NCBI RefSeq assembly: GCF_000760035.1
Contig: NZ_JNAO01000008.1
Location: forward strand, 62,001 to 126,000
Length of the DNA: 64,000 nt
Source of the DNA: Prochlorococcus marinus str. MIT 9314
Lineage (GTDB): Bacteria > Cyanobacteriota > Cyanobacteriia > PCC-6307 > Cyanobiaceae
Reading direction: 5' to 3'
Shown: piece by piece, positions 36,476-44,751 of the stretch
How positions within the stretch are numbered: position 1 is the first letter of the stretch
How the letters are laid out: each line of letters starts with the position of its first letter
Program-made: the position numbers and the translations under genes
The notes under the pieces: model-generated
The model's input: only the letters and a program-made list of their open reading frames with translations
The model's database searches: none
What the model was told of the DNA's origin: nothing

Positions 36476-37255
36476 TTAATGATGGCCTAAGGGACCAGGG
36501 CCAGATCCTATTTTATAAGAATTGTCTAAAGATTTCTCAACAAATAATTTGGCTTTTTTTATGGAATCAAATAGATCAAAACCTAAAGCCTTGTAACCAC
36601 AAATAGCAGCACTCAAAGTACAGCCGCTACCATGGGTATTTTTTGTATTTATAAAATTATTAAATAGCCACTCTTTTCTACCATTTAAATCAAGGAAAAA
36701 ATCCTTCCCTTTCATATCTTTTAAACCGCCACCTTTTATAAGTACCGCTTTAGCTCCAAGACCAATAATTTTTCTTGCTGAATTTTCGATATCTTCTCTA
36801 CTCCTTATTTCTAAACCAGAAAGAAGATTCGCTTCATAAATATTTGGAGTTACCAAATCAGCAATTGGTAATAAGAGTTTTTTATAAGCATTAATAGCAG
36901 AATCTTCCAGTAATTTAGAACCAGTTCTTGTAACCATTACTGGGTCAATAATTTTAGTTATTTGGTATGTATTTATTTTTGAAGCAGTATCATTAATTAT
37001 CCTTTCATTTAATAACATTCCAGTTTTTAAGGCATCAATACCAAAATCAGAAAATAAAGTATCTAATTGATTTAATAAAGTATTCTTCTCTACTGGTTGA
37101 ACGCATGTAACCTCTATACTATTTTGAGCGGTAATACATGTAATAACAGAACATCCATGTACTTTAAGGGCCATGAAAGTTCTCAAGTCAGCCTGTATGC
37201 CTGCTCCACCCCCGGAGTCACTACCGCCTATTGAAAGTGCAATTTTAGAATACAT
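36476..37255 (-). CDS. thiD: Hydroxymethylpyrimidine(-phosphate) kinase
   Basis: 259-residue ribokinase-fold enzyme phosphorylating HMP and HMP-P in thiamine synthesis. [19 protein letters not shown] (about 5-23) is the substrate-binding N-terminal signature. [13 protein letters not shown] (about 107-119) and [16 protein letters not shown] (about 206-221), with the catalytic Cys/anion-hole region GSGC, complete the site. Next gene upstream is tenA, 49 nt away on the same strand. Confidence 0.95.
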   Translation of the reverse strand: MYSKIALSIGGSDSGGGAGIQADLRTFMALKVHGCSVITCITAQNSIEVTCVQPVEKNTLLNQLDTLFSDFGIDALKTGMLLNERIINDTASKINTYQITKIIDPVMVTRTGSKLLEDSAINAYKKLLLPIADLVTPNIYEANLLSGLEIRSREDIENSARKIIGLGAKAVLIKGGGLKDMKGKDFFLDLNGRKEWLFNNFINTKNTHGSGCTLSAAICGYKALGFDLFDSIKKAKLFVEKSLDNSYKIGSGPGPLGHH

Positions 37256-37304
37256 AATTTATTAACTCGTTTTTGAAAGTACTATAAATAAATTTTAATT
37301 TAAA

Positions 37305-37928
37305 TCAGAAATCTGAATATGCATTAAAAAAATCTAACTCCAATTCCATAGCTCTCCTGTATAAATATTTTGCCTGATTAATATCATATGTTTCTTTATT
37401 AGTCTCAATAAGATTTTCAAGTGAATCTGCTAGCTTTTCAAAGCTCTCATCAGAATAAGTAATTATCCATTCTTTATATTTAATGTCAAAATCCTCCTTA
37501 TACAAACTTTTTCCTATCCAAGAATAAAGTCGCATACATGGAGTCATTGCAAACATTATTTCAACGGAGTTAAGTCTTTTGGAAGTATCATCAAGAAAAT
37601 CTGTATAATTTTTAGTGGCTTTTTTTATATAGTTATTAGACAAATCAATATCCCATTCTCTTGCATACGTTTCATGAAGTATTAACTCCTCTGAAACACC
37701 CATTAACAGTTCACTTAACTTCCTTATTGAGTACTTATCTTTTGATTTGGAAACAGCAAGACCATAAGCCTTAGCAAAAGTCTCTAAAAAGAAATAATCT
37801 TGAGCTAAATATTCTTGAAATATATTTTTAGGGAGACTTCCATTCTTTAAACCTTGAACAAATTTTGTATTTAAACTTAATAAAGCAATCTCATAATTAT
37901 CCTCCCAAAGTATTTTTGTTATTTTCAT
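37305..37928 (-). CDS. tenA: TenA-family thiaminase II / aminopyrimidine hydrolase
   Basis: 207 residues, all-helical. Family blocks include YLAQDYFFLETFAKAYGLA (about 37-55) and the cysteine-bearing AMTPCMRLYSWIG (about 131-143), corresponding to the nucleophilic cysteine region of TenA. With thiD downstream it probably forms a thiamine-salvage pair that recovers HMP from degraded thiamine. Start ATG 37928. Confidence 0.9.
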   Translation of the reverse strand: MKITKILWEDNYEIALLSLNTKFVQGLKNGSLPKNIFQEYLAQDYFFLETFAKAYGLAVSKSKDKYSIRKLSELLMGVSEELILHETYAREWDIDLSNNYIKKATKNYTDFLDDTSKRLNSVEIMFAMTPCMRLYSWIGKSLYKEDFDIKYKEWIITYSDESFEKLADSLENLIETNKETYDINQAKYLYRRAMELELDFFNAYSDF

Positions 37929-38014
37929 TTTTTTGATTTTTAGTTATTCTAAAATTTTTTATATTTTTTACCTACAAACTTAATCTTAGTTTTCTAGGAT
38001 TAAAACAAAAAATT

Positions 38015-39511
38015 ATGAAAGAAATAAATATCTTATGGTTTAAGAAAGATTTAAGAATTTTTGATAACGAAGCTCTTTGTGAGGCTATAAAAGATAACGA
38101 TATTTTACCTATTTATATTATTGAGTTAGATATTTGGAGCCAAAATACTCATTCAGATAGACAATGGCAATTTTGCAAAGAAAGTTTAATAGATTTAAGA
38201 AATGCACTTGCTGAGATTGGACAACCATTAATTATTAGGACTGGCAATGTTATTAATATTTTTGATGAAATTAGTACAAAATTTAAAATCAAAGGTATAT
38301 ATAGCCATCAAGAAACCGGAGATTGGCTTACTTATAAAAGAGATCAAAAAGTAAGAGAATGGGCTTTAAGCAAAAATATTATTTGGAAGGAATTTCTACA
38401 ATTTTCAGTTTTTAGAGGAAATTTAGATAGAAATAATTGGTCTAAAAAGTGGCAAGAAAATTCCCAAAAAAACTTACTAAAAGCTCCATTAAAAATTAAT
38501 TCTATTAACTTTAATATTGGAGAAATACCCTCAGACGAAATTTTTACCTTTAAAGAAGAAACTTGTCCAGGAAGAATGCAAGGTGGGAGAAAGAAAGGTT
38601 TAGAGAGAATGCAATACTTCTTTAGTAATAAATTAGATTCTTATTCAAAAGATATATCTAGCCCAGAAAAATCATTTGATAGTTGTACAAGACTATCACC
38701 ATACATTTGTTGGGGATGCATTTCATTAAAAGAAATTTTTAAAAAAGCAAATATATCAAAAAACAATAATTCAAGGATGTTAAAAAGCAGATTAACTTGG
38801 CATTGTCATTTTATTCAGAAACTTGAAAGTGAACCAGAACTAGAGTTTAGGGAATACCATCCTTTTTTTAAAAATATTAGAGAAAAAAATAATGAATTAC
38901 TTTATTCATGGAGTTCAGGTAATACGGGCTTTCCTTTTGTAGATGCATGTATGCGTTCATTAAATTGCAATGGATGGATTAACTTCAGGATGAGAGCGAT
39001 GTTAATGTCTTTTGCTAGCTATAATTTATGGCTACCATGGCAAGATTCAGGTTCTGAATTAGCAAATAAATTTGTAGATTATGAGCCTGGAATACATTGG
39101 AACCAATGCCAAATGCAATCTGGAACTACTTCTATAAATACTAATAGAATTTATAATCCTATTAAGCAGGGAAAAGATCATGATCCGCAAGGAAAATTTA
39201 TAAAAAAATGGATACCAGAATTAAAGGATATATCACTTAATTTCATTCATGAACCATGGCTATTATCTAGATTTAATCAAGAAGAATATGAAAAAATTAA
39301 TTACATAAGACCAATAATTGACATCACAAATAGCACTAAAACTGCAAAGAAGAAAATCCAGGAAATCACTAAAAAGGATGGATATTGGGATATCTCAAAA
39401 GAAATTTATTTAAAGCATGGCTCTAGAAAAAGGCTTAGAAAAAATATAAATAATAAAAAAACTGTTTCTAATGAAAAGGGAAAACAATACGAACTGAAAT
39501 TAGATTTCTAA
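38015..39511 (+). CDS. Divergent photolyase/cryptochrome-family flavoprotein
   Basis: 498 residues. The N-terminal antenna alpha/beta domain begins LWFKKDLRIFDNEAL (about 7-21). The FAD-binding half shows TRLSPYICWGCIS (about 229-241), GNTGFPFVDACMRSLN (about 312-327), and a modified DYEPGIHWNQCQMQSG (about 367-382) in place of the usual DGDLAxNNxxWQW of CPD photolyases. So it belongs to the family but the flavin-site residues differ. It could repair UV damage or be a photoreceptor-like protein. It diverges from tenA. Confidence 0.85.
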   Translation: MKEINILWFKKDLRIFDNEALCEAIKDNDILPIYIIELDIWSQNTHSDRQWQFCKESLIDLRNALAEIGQPLIIRTGNVINIFDEISTKFKIKGIYSHQETGDWLTYKRDQKVREWALSKNIIWKEFLQFSVFRGNLDRNNWSKKWQENSQKNLLKAPLKINSINFNIGEIPSDEIFTFKEETCPGRMQGGRKKGLERMQYFFSNKLDSYSKDISSPEKSFDSCTRLSPYICWGCISLKEIFKKANISKNNNSRMLKSRLTWHCHFIQKLESEPELEFREYHPFFKNIREKNNELLYSWSSGNTGFPFVDACMRSLNCNGWINFRMRAMLMSFASYNLWLPWQDSGSELANKFVDYEPGIHWNQCQMQSGTTSINTNRIYNPIKQGKDHDPQGKFIKKWIPELKDISLNFIHEPWLLSRFNQEEYEKINYIRPIIDITNSTKTAKKKIQEITKKDGYWDISKEIYLKHGSRKRLRKNINNKKTVSNEKGKQYELKLDF

Positions 39512-39638
39512 ATTTTATTGTCAAAAATTTCTAGATTCTTTTTAGCGCCAAGGAAAGCTTTTTAAATGTTGAAATTAGATATATAAATCCACGATGAACT
39601 AATGCAAGCTTTAATGTATTTATTAGATTTTATTAATT

Positions 39639-39812
39639 ATGTCTGAAAGATTTGAATGGGACGATACCAATAGTTCAGGTATATGGTGGAGTACTAATGT
39701 AAGTATTAGAGACGAGTGCATTTTGCTCAAAGAAGATACTAAATGCCAAGATTCTGATATCGTCGAACTTCTTAGGAGTATTGCACAAAATATTGAAGAT
39801 AATGGCCTTTAA
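39639..39812 (+). CDS. 57-aa acidic hypothetical protein
   Basis: 57 residues (MSERFEWDDTNSSGIWW...), soluble, acidic, with two cysteines and a C-terminal helix DSDIVELLRSIAQNIEDNG. ATG 39639. Composition is typical of a real picocyanobacterial small protein. Convergent with the aminopeptidase gene, 23 nt apart. Confidence 0.6.
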   Translation: MSERFEWDDTNSSGIWWSTNVSIRDECILLKEDTKCQDSDIVELLRSIAQNIEDNGL

Positions 39813-39835
39813 TTTTTAAAGGAATATTCTCTCTT

Positions 39836-40786
39836 TTAGCGATTTTGAATTCCTTTTACAGCTTTTATTAGTTCGATAGTAATACCTTTTTCACTCATTG
39901 AATGACCAGCATCATCAACAATAATTAATTCAGAATTCTTTAATTTTTTATTTAGATCCCAAGCACTCCTAACAGGACATACTACGTCATACCTCCCCTG
40001 AATTATTTTTGTTGGAATCGATTCTATTGTTTTTATATTTTTCAAAATAAAATCATCCTCTAAGAAAATATTATTAATAAAATAATGACATTCGATCCTT
40101 GCAAAGGCATCTGAAAAAGAATTAACTTCAGACTTATCAAAATCAAATTTTTTATTTATTAAATGACTTGTTGAGAGTTCCCATTTTGTCCAAGCTGCTG
40201 CTGCTTTTGATCTAAGATTTGCATCTGATGATGTTAGATATTTATAAAAAGAACTTATTAAATCATTTCTTTCTTCTTTTGGTATTACAGAAATATATTC
40301 TTCAAATTCATCGGGGAATATCTCACTTGCACCATATTGATAGAACCACAATAATTCAAACTTTCTACATAAAAATATTCCTCGCAAAGTTAAGCTGATA
40401 ACTCTTGAGGGATTTTTAATCGCATATATAAGTGAAAGTGTTGAGCCCCAAGATCCACCAAACAAATGCCAACTATCTATTTTTAAAAGGATCCTTAATT
40501 TCTCAATATCATCAACTAAGTGATTGGTAGTATTTTCTTTTAATTCGGAGAAAGGACTTGAAGAACCGCAACCTCTTTGGTCAAATTGAATAATATCGAA
40601 TTTATCTGGGTCAAAGTATCTTCTATATCTTGGTTGACTTCCTCCTCCTGGACCTCCATGAATAACAAGAATTTTTTTGCCTTTTGGATTACCAGATCTT
40701 TCCCAATAAATAGTATGAATATCACTTACTTGTAAAAACCCCTTTTCACGTACTTCAATTTTCGGAAACAAGAATTGATCTTTCAT
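39836..40786 (-). CDS. pip: Proline iminopeptidase (alpha/beta-hydrolase)
   Basis: 316-residue alpha/beta hydrolase of the S33 family. HGGPGGGSQPR (about 43-53) forms the oxyanion-hole motif, FDQRGCGSSSPF (about 68-79), nucleophile elbow GGSWGSTLSLIYA (about 109-121) with the serine, and GRYDVVCPV (about 262-270) with the acid; the histidine is in DAGHSMSE (about 295). Cytosolic removal of N-terminal proline residues. Start ATG 40786. Confidence 0.9.
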   Translation of the reverse strand: MKDQFLFPKIEVREKGFLQVSDIHTIYWERSGNPKGKKILVIHGGPGGGSQPRYRRYFDPDKFDIIQFDQRGCGSSSPFSELKENTTNHLVDDIEKLRILLKIDSWHLFGGSWGSTLSLIYAIKNPSRVISLTLRGIFLCRKFELLWFYQYGASEIFPDEFEEYISVIPKEERNDLISSFYKYLTSSDANLRSKAAAAWTKWELSTSHLINKKFDFDKSEVNSFSDAFARIECHYFINNIFLEDDFILKNIKTIESIPTKIIQGRYDVVCPVRSAWDLNKKLKNSELIIVDDAGHSMSEKGITIELIKAVKGIQNR

Positions 40787-40863
40787 TTTGAAATATTTTT
40801 AATCACTTTATTTATCCATATTATCCAAAAAGAAGTATAGTTTAGAAGTATTTTGTTAAACAA

Positions 40864-40891
40864 AAAAAGGACTGCTTATACAGTCCTTTTT
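40864..40891. terminator. Bidirectional terminator hairpin
   Basis: Perfect 11-bp inverted repeat AAAAAGGACTG / CAGTCCTTTTT with a 6-nt loop, flanked by A and T runs on both sides, so it can terminate from either strand. It separates pip from the gene-free 40892-41295 region. Confidence 0.9.
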
Positions 40892-40996
40892 AATATTTGA
40901 TTTCCTTCTTACAGGATATAAGATTACATATTTTAAAGTCTATTTACTCATAAACCTAGAATACGTGAATTCGGGGATTTCTTTCTATAATTTAAG

Positions 40997-41219
40997 TCCC
41001 TATTGTCGCTAGTAATTATAAAGCGAAGTCTTATCAGACTAATTGATTGAACTTTAATTTTCGAATAATCCCATTCTCAGGAATACGCTTCCTATATTTT
41101 GGAATTTACTAAATTTCAGGCGGACTATCAATCATTTAGATTGCCTCCGAACTCAACATCTATAAATTACTCCTTTTTATATTTTCAGTAAATCCGTAAA
41201 TATGCTGATTTACTTTTTT
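40997..41219 (+). ncRNA. Candidate structured intergenic RNA with its own promoter and terminator
   Basis: The 509-nt gap 40787-41295 has no plausible open frame. A TATAAT at 40985-40990 would start a transcript near 40997. Several short hairpins follow (CGCT/AGCG near 41008-41026, AGTC/GACT near 41026-41040, ATTC/GAAT near 41072-41083, CAATC/GATTG near 41128-41142). It ends in AGTAAATC (41187-41194) / GATTTACT (41207-41214) followed by TTTTTT to 41219, a Rho-independent terminator. No Rfam class is recognised by eye. Conservation has not been tested, so this is a candidate only. Confidence 0.45.
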
Positions 41220-41295
41220 CTTAATTTGTAAGAGGATTTTAATGATTCTTTGTTTTTTATAGATAAATCTAAAATTTAAAGTCTATAATCCTTAG

Positions 41296-41478
41296 TTATT
41301 CAGATTCATAAAGCAAAATAGATTCAATTATTCTTTTATCACTATCAGAAAGTTTATAATCTTCTAATTTCCACTCAACAAACTGTACACACTCATCAAT
41401 AGAAGGATTCTTATCCCAGCACTTACGCCACCCTCTAATCCAATCTGCCAAGGCAAAAGTTATTTTTGTAGTAAGCAT
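41296..41478 (-). CDS. 60-aa hypothetical protein
   Basis: MLTTKITFALADWIRGWRKCW start, helical, with a conserved-looking WDKNPSIDECVQFVEWKLEDY. I choose ATG 41478 rather than TTG 41487, because it begins 2 nt after the preceding stop codon (41481-41483), which makes a compact pair with the 46-aa gene. Function unknown. Confidence 0.6.
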   Translation of the reverse strand: MLTTKITFALADWIRGWRKCWDKNPSIDECVQFVEWKLEDYKLSDSDKRIIESILLYESE

Positions 41479-41480
41479 AT

Positions 41481-41621
41481 TTACCAATTAGGATAATTAA
41501 AATCTCTGCCAGTAGGTTCTTCATAAAATCCCCCCTCCTTTATACCTTTATAATATTTTTCAATAATCTTTTTAGAAGAAGCTATTGAGGGAACTAAATC
41601 TCCTAAATATATTGACTCCAT
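41481..41621 (-). CDS. 46-aa hypothetical protein
   Basis: 46 residues (MESIYLGDLVPSIASSKKII...), soluble, ending YEEPTGRDFNYPNW. A polar, helical middle KKIIEKYYKGIKEGGFY. Followed by the 60-aa gene with a 2-nt gap. Starts at ATG 41621. No family recognised. Confidence 0.55.
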   Translation of the reverse strand: MESIYLGDLVPSIASSKKIIEKYYKGIKEGGFYEEPTGRDFNYPNW

Positions 41622-41695
41622 CGTAATTGATATAATGATTTAAATTATTTATTCTTCTATATAAGAATTCAATAAATAGATTATCAATATTCATT

Positions 41696-41791
41696 ATGGA
41701 TTTCATCAAAAAGAACAAGATCTTAACATTAATGGCGGTAATTGCAGTTTTATCATTTGTATTAGAAAAAGTAGGCATAATACACCCTTAA
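41696..41791 (+). CDS. 31-aa single-membrane-span microprotein
   Basis: 31 residues, MDFIKKNKILTLMAVIAVLSF plus VLEKVGIIHP: charged N-terminus, then one membrane helix (about 9-22). Composition is much more protein-like than the overlapping minus-strand frame at 41572-41778. Function unknown. Confidence 0.5.
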   Translation: MDFIKKNKILTLMAVIAVLSFVLEKVGIIHP

Positions 41792-41820
41792 ATTAATTAA
41801 GTTTATTTGATAAATACTTC

Positions 41821-41910
41821 CTAATGATATAAGTAAACAGATACTATTACTGCAAAAATAAGCAATGGAGATAATAATGTAAAAATTAAAGTTGAAAGAT
41901 TAATAAGCAT
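41821..41910 (-). CDS. 29-aa single-membrane-span microprotein
   Basis: 29 residues MLINLSTLIFTLLSPLLIFA plus VIVSVYLYH, an almost completely hydrophobic peptide. Length and layout recall small photosystem or cytochrome subunits, but it does not match one that I know. ATG 41910. Confidence 0.4.
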   Translation of the reverse strand: MLINLSTLIFTLLSPLLIFAVIVSVYLYH

Positions 41911-42000
41911 AAATTTTAAATAAATACACAAATTTAATAAACATCACTTTTAAGCATTTGCAATAAGTAAAATTTAAATTATTACGATATAAAAAAACAT

Positions 42001-42198
42001 TTGATTAAAGAGAGATATAAAGAAGAATATGAAGAGGGCTCAGACTTACTATGGCCTAGTGATAAAGAAGATAAAATAACTCGGCAATTTTATAAAGATT
42101 TATCTATTCTTTCAAATAACATAAACTATAGTAAGAAGAAAAAGCTAAAACTTTTTGAACAAGTAGTTAGAATATTAAAAGGCAAAGGCTGGGGTTAA
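42001..42198 (+). CDS. 65-aa charged hypothetical protein
   Basis: Soluble, extremely charged, helical 65-residue protein (MIKERYKEEYEEGSDLLWP...). Starts at TTG 42001 because no ATG occurs in the frame. Ends KGKGWG, 18 nt before the CPBP protease. No family recognised. Confidence 0.5.
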   Translation: MIKERYKEEYEEGSDLLWPSDKEDKITRQFYKDLSILSNNINYSKKKKLKLFEQVVRILKGKGWG

Positions 42199-42215
42199 TT
42201 GATATTCAAATTAAA

Positions 42216-43076
42216 ATGAAAAATGTAATGATACTAATTAGAAGTTTTTTTCTTTTAAGACCAAGATTTTTATCCACTATATTTTTTATTCCTATTCTTT
42301 ATGGCATTGGCTGGGCTTTATCTCAGCCACTTTTATTGTTTAATTTTGAAAAAGAAAATTTATCCTTAATTGGTACTATTATTACTTTCTTACTTTTTAT
42401 CCTTTTACTTCCATATTGGTTTTATATCAAAAGAAACAAATCAAGTGCTTGGATAATTCTTGGGATAACAAAAGACAAATTCTTAAAAAACTTTGTCAAT
42501 TTTTCTCAAGGTATTTTATTTGCTTTAGTTTTAATAATTCTAATTCTGGTACCACTATTGCAAAAAAATTATATTTCTTGGATAGGTGAATTCTCGCCAA
42601 TAATATTGTTAAATTCCATTATACTGGGATTAGGTGTTGGATTCGCAGAGGAAATAATTTTTAGAGGCTGGTTACTTGAAGAATTAAAATTTGAATATGG
42701 CACAAAAATATCAATATGTTTGCAAGCTATAATTTTTAGCTTCGTTCATAATTTATCAAATGAGATCTTTTGGGACATAGCAGGATTACGTTTGGGATTT
42801 ATTTTACTTGGGATATTTCTATCATTAGTAAAAATTAGAGATAAAGGTTCTTTATGGAATTGCATAGGAATTCATGGAGGACTTGTGGGCATTTGGTTTT
42901 TATTGAATAACGGATTAATAGAATTCAAAGAAAATACACCTTCTTTTTTAGCAGGGCCTTCTACACAAAATGTTCCGAACCCAATCGGAAGCTTTAGTGC
43001 AATTTTAATATTACTTTTGTTATGTATTTTTTATACAGTAAAATCAAAGAAGATTTTTACTAGACGTTTTAATTAG
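42216..43076 (+). CDS. CPBP-family intramembrane metalloprotease (CAAX/Abi type)
   Basis: 286 residues, about eight hydrophobic segments. Motif 1 AEEIIFRGWLLEEL (about 143-156) supplies the EExxxR triad. Motif 2 is FSFVHNLSNE (about 171-180) with the histidine, and a third conserved NCIGIHGGLVGIWF (about 212-225) follows. These are the metal-site motifs of CAAX-protease and bacteriocin-processing-like proteins. Physiological substrate unknown. Confidence 0.85.
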   Translation: MKNVMILIRSFFLLRPRFLSTIFFIPILYGIGWALSQPLLLFNFEKENLSLIGTIITFLLFILLLPYWFYIKRNKSSAWIILGITKDKFLKNFVNFSQGILFALVLIILILVPLLQKNYISWIGEFSPIILLNSIILGLGVGFAEEIIFRGWLLEELKFEYGTKISICLQAIIFSFVHNLSNEIFWDIAGLRLGFILLGIFLSLVKIRDKGSLWNCIGIHGGLVGIWFLLNNGLIEFKENTPSFLAGPSTQNVPNPIGSFSAILILLLLCIFYTVKSKKIFTRRFN

Positions 43077-43138
43077 ATATAAATACGGATTGATTTTTGA
43101 TTAGTAATTGTCATATTAAAATAAAGCTTAATATTCAT

Positions 43139-43303
43139 ATGAACTTTGAGGCAGGAATAAGGTTTATTGTGTTTTTAATAATTTTTGGAGTTACAAACTA
43201 TCTAATGATGTTGAGAAGATATGAAAACGACATCAAAAAAAAGAAATATTTACAGGAGAAAAAAATTTCCAGGCTATACCCTAAAGGTTCATTTATTTTC
43301 TGA
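43139..43303 (+). CDS. 54-aa small membrane-anchored protein
   Basis: Start chosen at ATG 43139 (MNFEAGIRFIVFLIIFGVTNYL); the longer TTG start is unconvincing. One membrane helix (about 8-24) followed by a basic tail RRYENDIKKKKYLQEKKIS, then a short end. Positive-inside arrangement. Function unknown. Confidence 0.5.
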   Translation: MNFEAGIRFIVFLIIFGVTNYLMMLRRYENDIKKKKYLQEKKISRLYPKGSFIF

Positions 43304-43331
43304 AATTAAAAAAGGTTTTTGTAGAATTTCC

Positions 43332-43580
43332 TCACCATTTTTTATTAGTTTTTTGCCAACCTTCATTTAACAATTTTTGCCATAATAATCTTGCTTCTTC
43401 AATAACAATTTTTTTTCTAGTTTTCATTAATGGAGGATTTTCACCATGTATTCCCATAATAATTCCTTCTTCAATAAACATATAATCAATAGATTTATCA
43501 GAATTATCTATATCTTTGTAGAAACGCATCACCCCTACAAAATTGGAGTCAATTAACCAGAAATCATTAGTTGTATTCAA
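43332..43580 (-). CDS. DUF1651-type small protein
   Basis: 82 residues with WLIDSNFVGVMRFYKD at the start and EARLLWQKLLNEGWQKTNKKW at the end. The C-terminal aromatic EARxLWxxLLxxGW pattern is what I recall for DUF1651, a picocyanobacterial family. Function unknown. ATG 43580. Confidence 0.7.
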   Translation of the reverse strand: MNTTNDFWLIDSNFVGVMRFYKDIDNSDKSIDYMFIEEGIIMGIHGENPPLMKTRKKIVIEEARLLWQKLLNEGWQKTNKKW

Positions 43581-43652
43581 AAATCCAAAATGAAATTAAA
43601 TTAATAATATGCTTTCATTACAATTTGCGAGGGAAATATTTATTTAGTTTAT

Positions 43653-44081
43653 TCAAATTTGATATGTTTTTTCTTTTTGTCTACTTTTTTTCAATTCGCC
43701 ACGTTTTTTCTTAACCTCAACTCTTATCTTTTGTGATGCTTTAGTGGGTTGTGTATATTTTCTTAATTTAAAAGGTTTATTTAAAGCATTTTTTATTATT
43801 GAACTAAATTTCATTAAAGCTAGCTGCCTATTTAATAATTGATTTCTGTGTTCTTGAACCGCTAAACGTAAGCTATTATTCACTAATTTATTTTTCAAGT
43901 TTCTCTTAAGAATTTCTTTCTGATAATCATTTAATACTTTGGAATCTTCTAAATTAAAAATAATCTCTACTCTGCTTTCAATTTTATTTACATTTTGTCC
44001 TCCAGGACCGGAGGATCTGGAAAATCGCCACTTAATTTCGTTGGATGGGATTACTAATGTTTTAGTAATTTTTAAATCCAT
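43653..44081 (-). CDS. arfB: Peptidyl-tRNA hydrolase ArfB (YaeJ)
   Basis: 142 residues, full length for ArfB, which releases peptides from stalled ribosomes lacking a stop codon. The catalytic GGQ is in SSGPGGQNVNKIESRVE (about 23-39). The C-terminal tail from about 110 is basic (KASQKIRVEVKKKRGELKKS), as needed to occupy the mRNA channel. ATG 44081. Confidence 0.93.
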   Translation of the reverse strand: MDLKITKTLVIPSNEIKWRFSRSSGPGGQNVNKIESRVEIIFNLEDSKVLNDYQKEILKRNLKNKLVNNSLRLAVQEHRNQLLNRQLALMKFSSIIKNALNKPFKLRKYTQPTKASQKIRVEVKKKRGELKKSRQKEKTYQI

Positions 44082-44153
44082 TTTTAGTTCTTTTTGATTT
44101 AGATCTTTAGAATCATCTCCTTAATACTTTAAAACATACCTTAAAATTCGATC

Positions 44154-44205
44154 GGTAAATACTGGGCGGTTAAGTTAGGTAAACCGAAATTCGGTGTATT
44201 TGCCG
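44154..44205 (+). promoter_or_regulatory. Structured element, possible 5' leader of the 78-aa gene
   Basis: CGGTAAATA (44154-44162) pairs with TATTTGCCG (44197-44205, one G-U), and inside sits a perfect hairpin ACCGAA / TTCGGT (44183-44195, 1-nt loop) plus GGTT/AACC pairing. A third related segment GGTATTTATCC (44219-44229) could compete for the same arm. The next gene on the plus strand starts at 44286. It could be a cis-regulatory RNA or an sRNA; no known class is recognised. Confidence 0.45.
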
Positions 44206-44285
44206 TATCAATATCTTCGGTATTTATCCTTTCATATTTCAAAGAATTATCAGATATTTAATTTGTACTAATTCAAAGGTCACTT

Positions 44286-44522
44286 ATGTATTCAATGTTT
44301 GATCTTCTTTTTGAAACACCTTCATATCGCCCTGTATATGTTATTTCCGATAGTGAAATGAAGGAGTTAAAGAAAAACCAACATCAAGAAGAGCTTGATG
44401 AAATTAAAACACAAAAAGTAAGACTTGAAGATGCTTTTAAAGCTCAACTAAAACATCTTGAAGAGAGAGAAAAAGAAGTAAAAAAAGAACTTAAAGTACT
44501 CTCAGCCTCAAAAGATAAATAA
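44286..44522 (+). CDS. 78-aa coiled-coil hypothetical protein
   Basis: After an N-terminal MYSMFDLLFETPSYRPVYVI segment, residues 23-70 form a continuous Lys/Glu-rich helix with heptad-like pattern, a coiled coil. The start resembles small heat-shock/peptide-binding anchors but nothing definite. A strong terminator follows. Possibly co-regulated with the structured leader at 44154. Confidence 0.6.
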   Translation: MYSMFDLLFETPSYRPVYVISDSEMKELKKNQHQEELDEIKTQKVRLEDAFKAQLKHLEEREKEVKKELKVLSASKDK

Positions 44523-44550
44523 TTTATTTTTAGAGAAATTACTTTTTTCA

Positions 44551-44575
44551 AAGACGGTTAAAAACCGTCTTTTTT
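44551..44575 (+). terminator. Rho-independent terminator
   Basis: AAGACGGTT / AACCGTCTT perfect 9-bp stem with a 3-nt loop followed by TTTTT. It ends the 78-aa gene transcript. Confidence 0.95.
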
Positions 44576-44641
44576 AATTCTTATAGTTTTAAGGGATATA
44601 ATAAATCCACAGATTTTAAAAATATTTTCCATAATTAAAAA

Positions 44642-44746
44642 ATGAATAACAACAAAGAAAAAATAAGAATGTTCTTACCCTTTAGTTGGGTAATCTGTGC
44701 AGCAATATCTTTTGCTTATATAAATTCGCATTTAATAAATACCTAA
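44642..44746 (+). CDS. 34-aa membrane microprotein
   Basis: MNNNKEKIRMFLPFSWVICA plus AISFAYINSHLINT: polar N-terminus and one membrane helix (about 11-26). Ends 5 nt before the 114-aa gene on the same strand, suggesting one transcript. No family recognised. Confidence 0.5.
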   Translation: MNNNKEKIRMFLPFSWVICAAISFAYINSHLINT

Positions 44747-44751
44747 TATAA

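Noticed and set aside
40540-40725. 61-residue frame inside pip
   Set aside because: Alternative frame on the same strand, no start context.
41572-41778. 68-residue minus-strand frame
   Set aside because: It overlaps the 46-aa gene and a better-looking 31-aa membrane peptide on the plus strand; its composition is unlike a protein.
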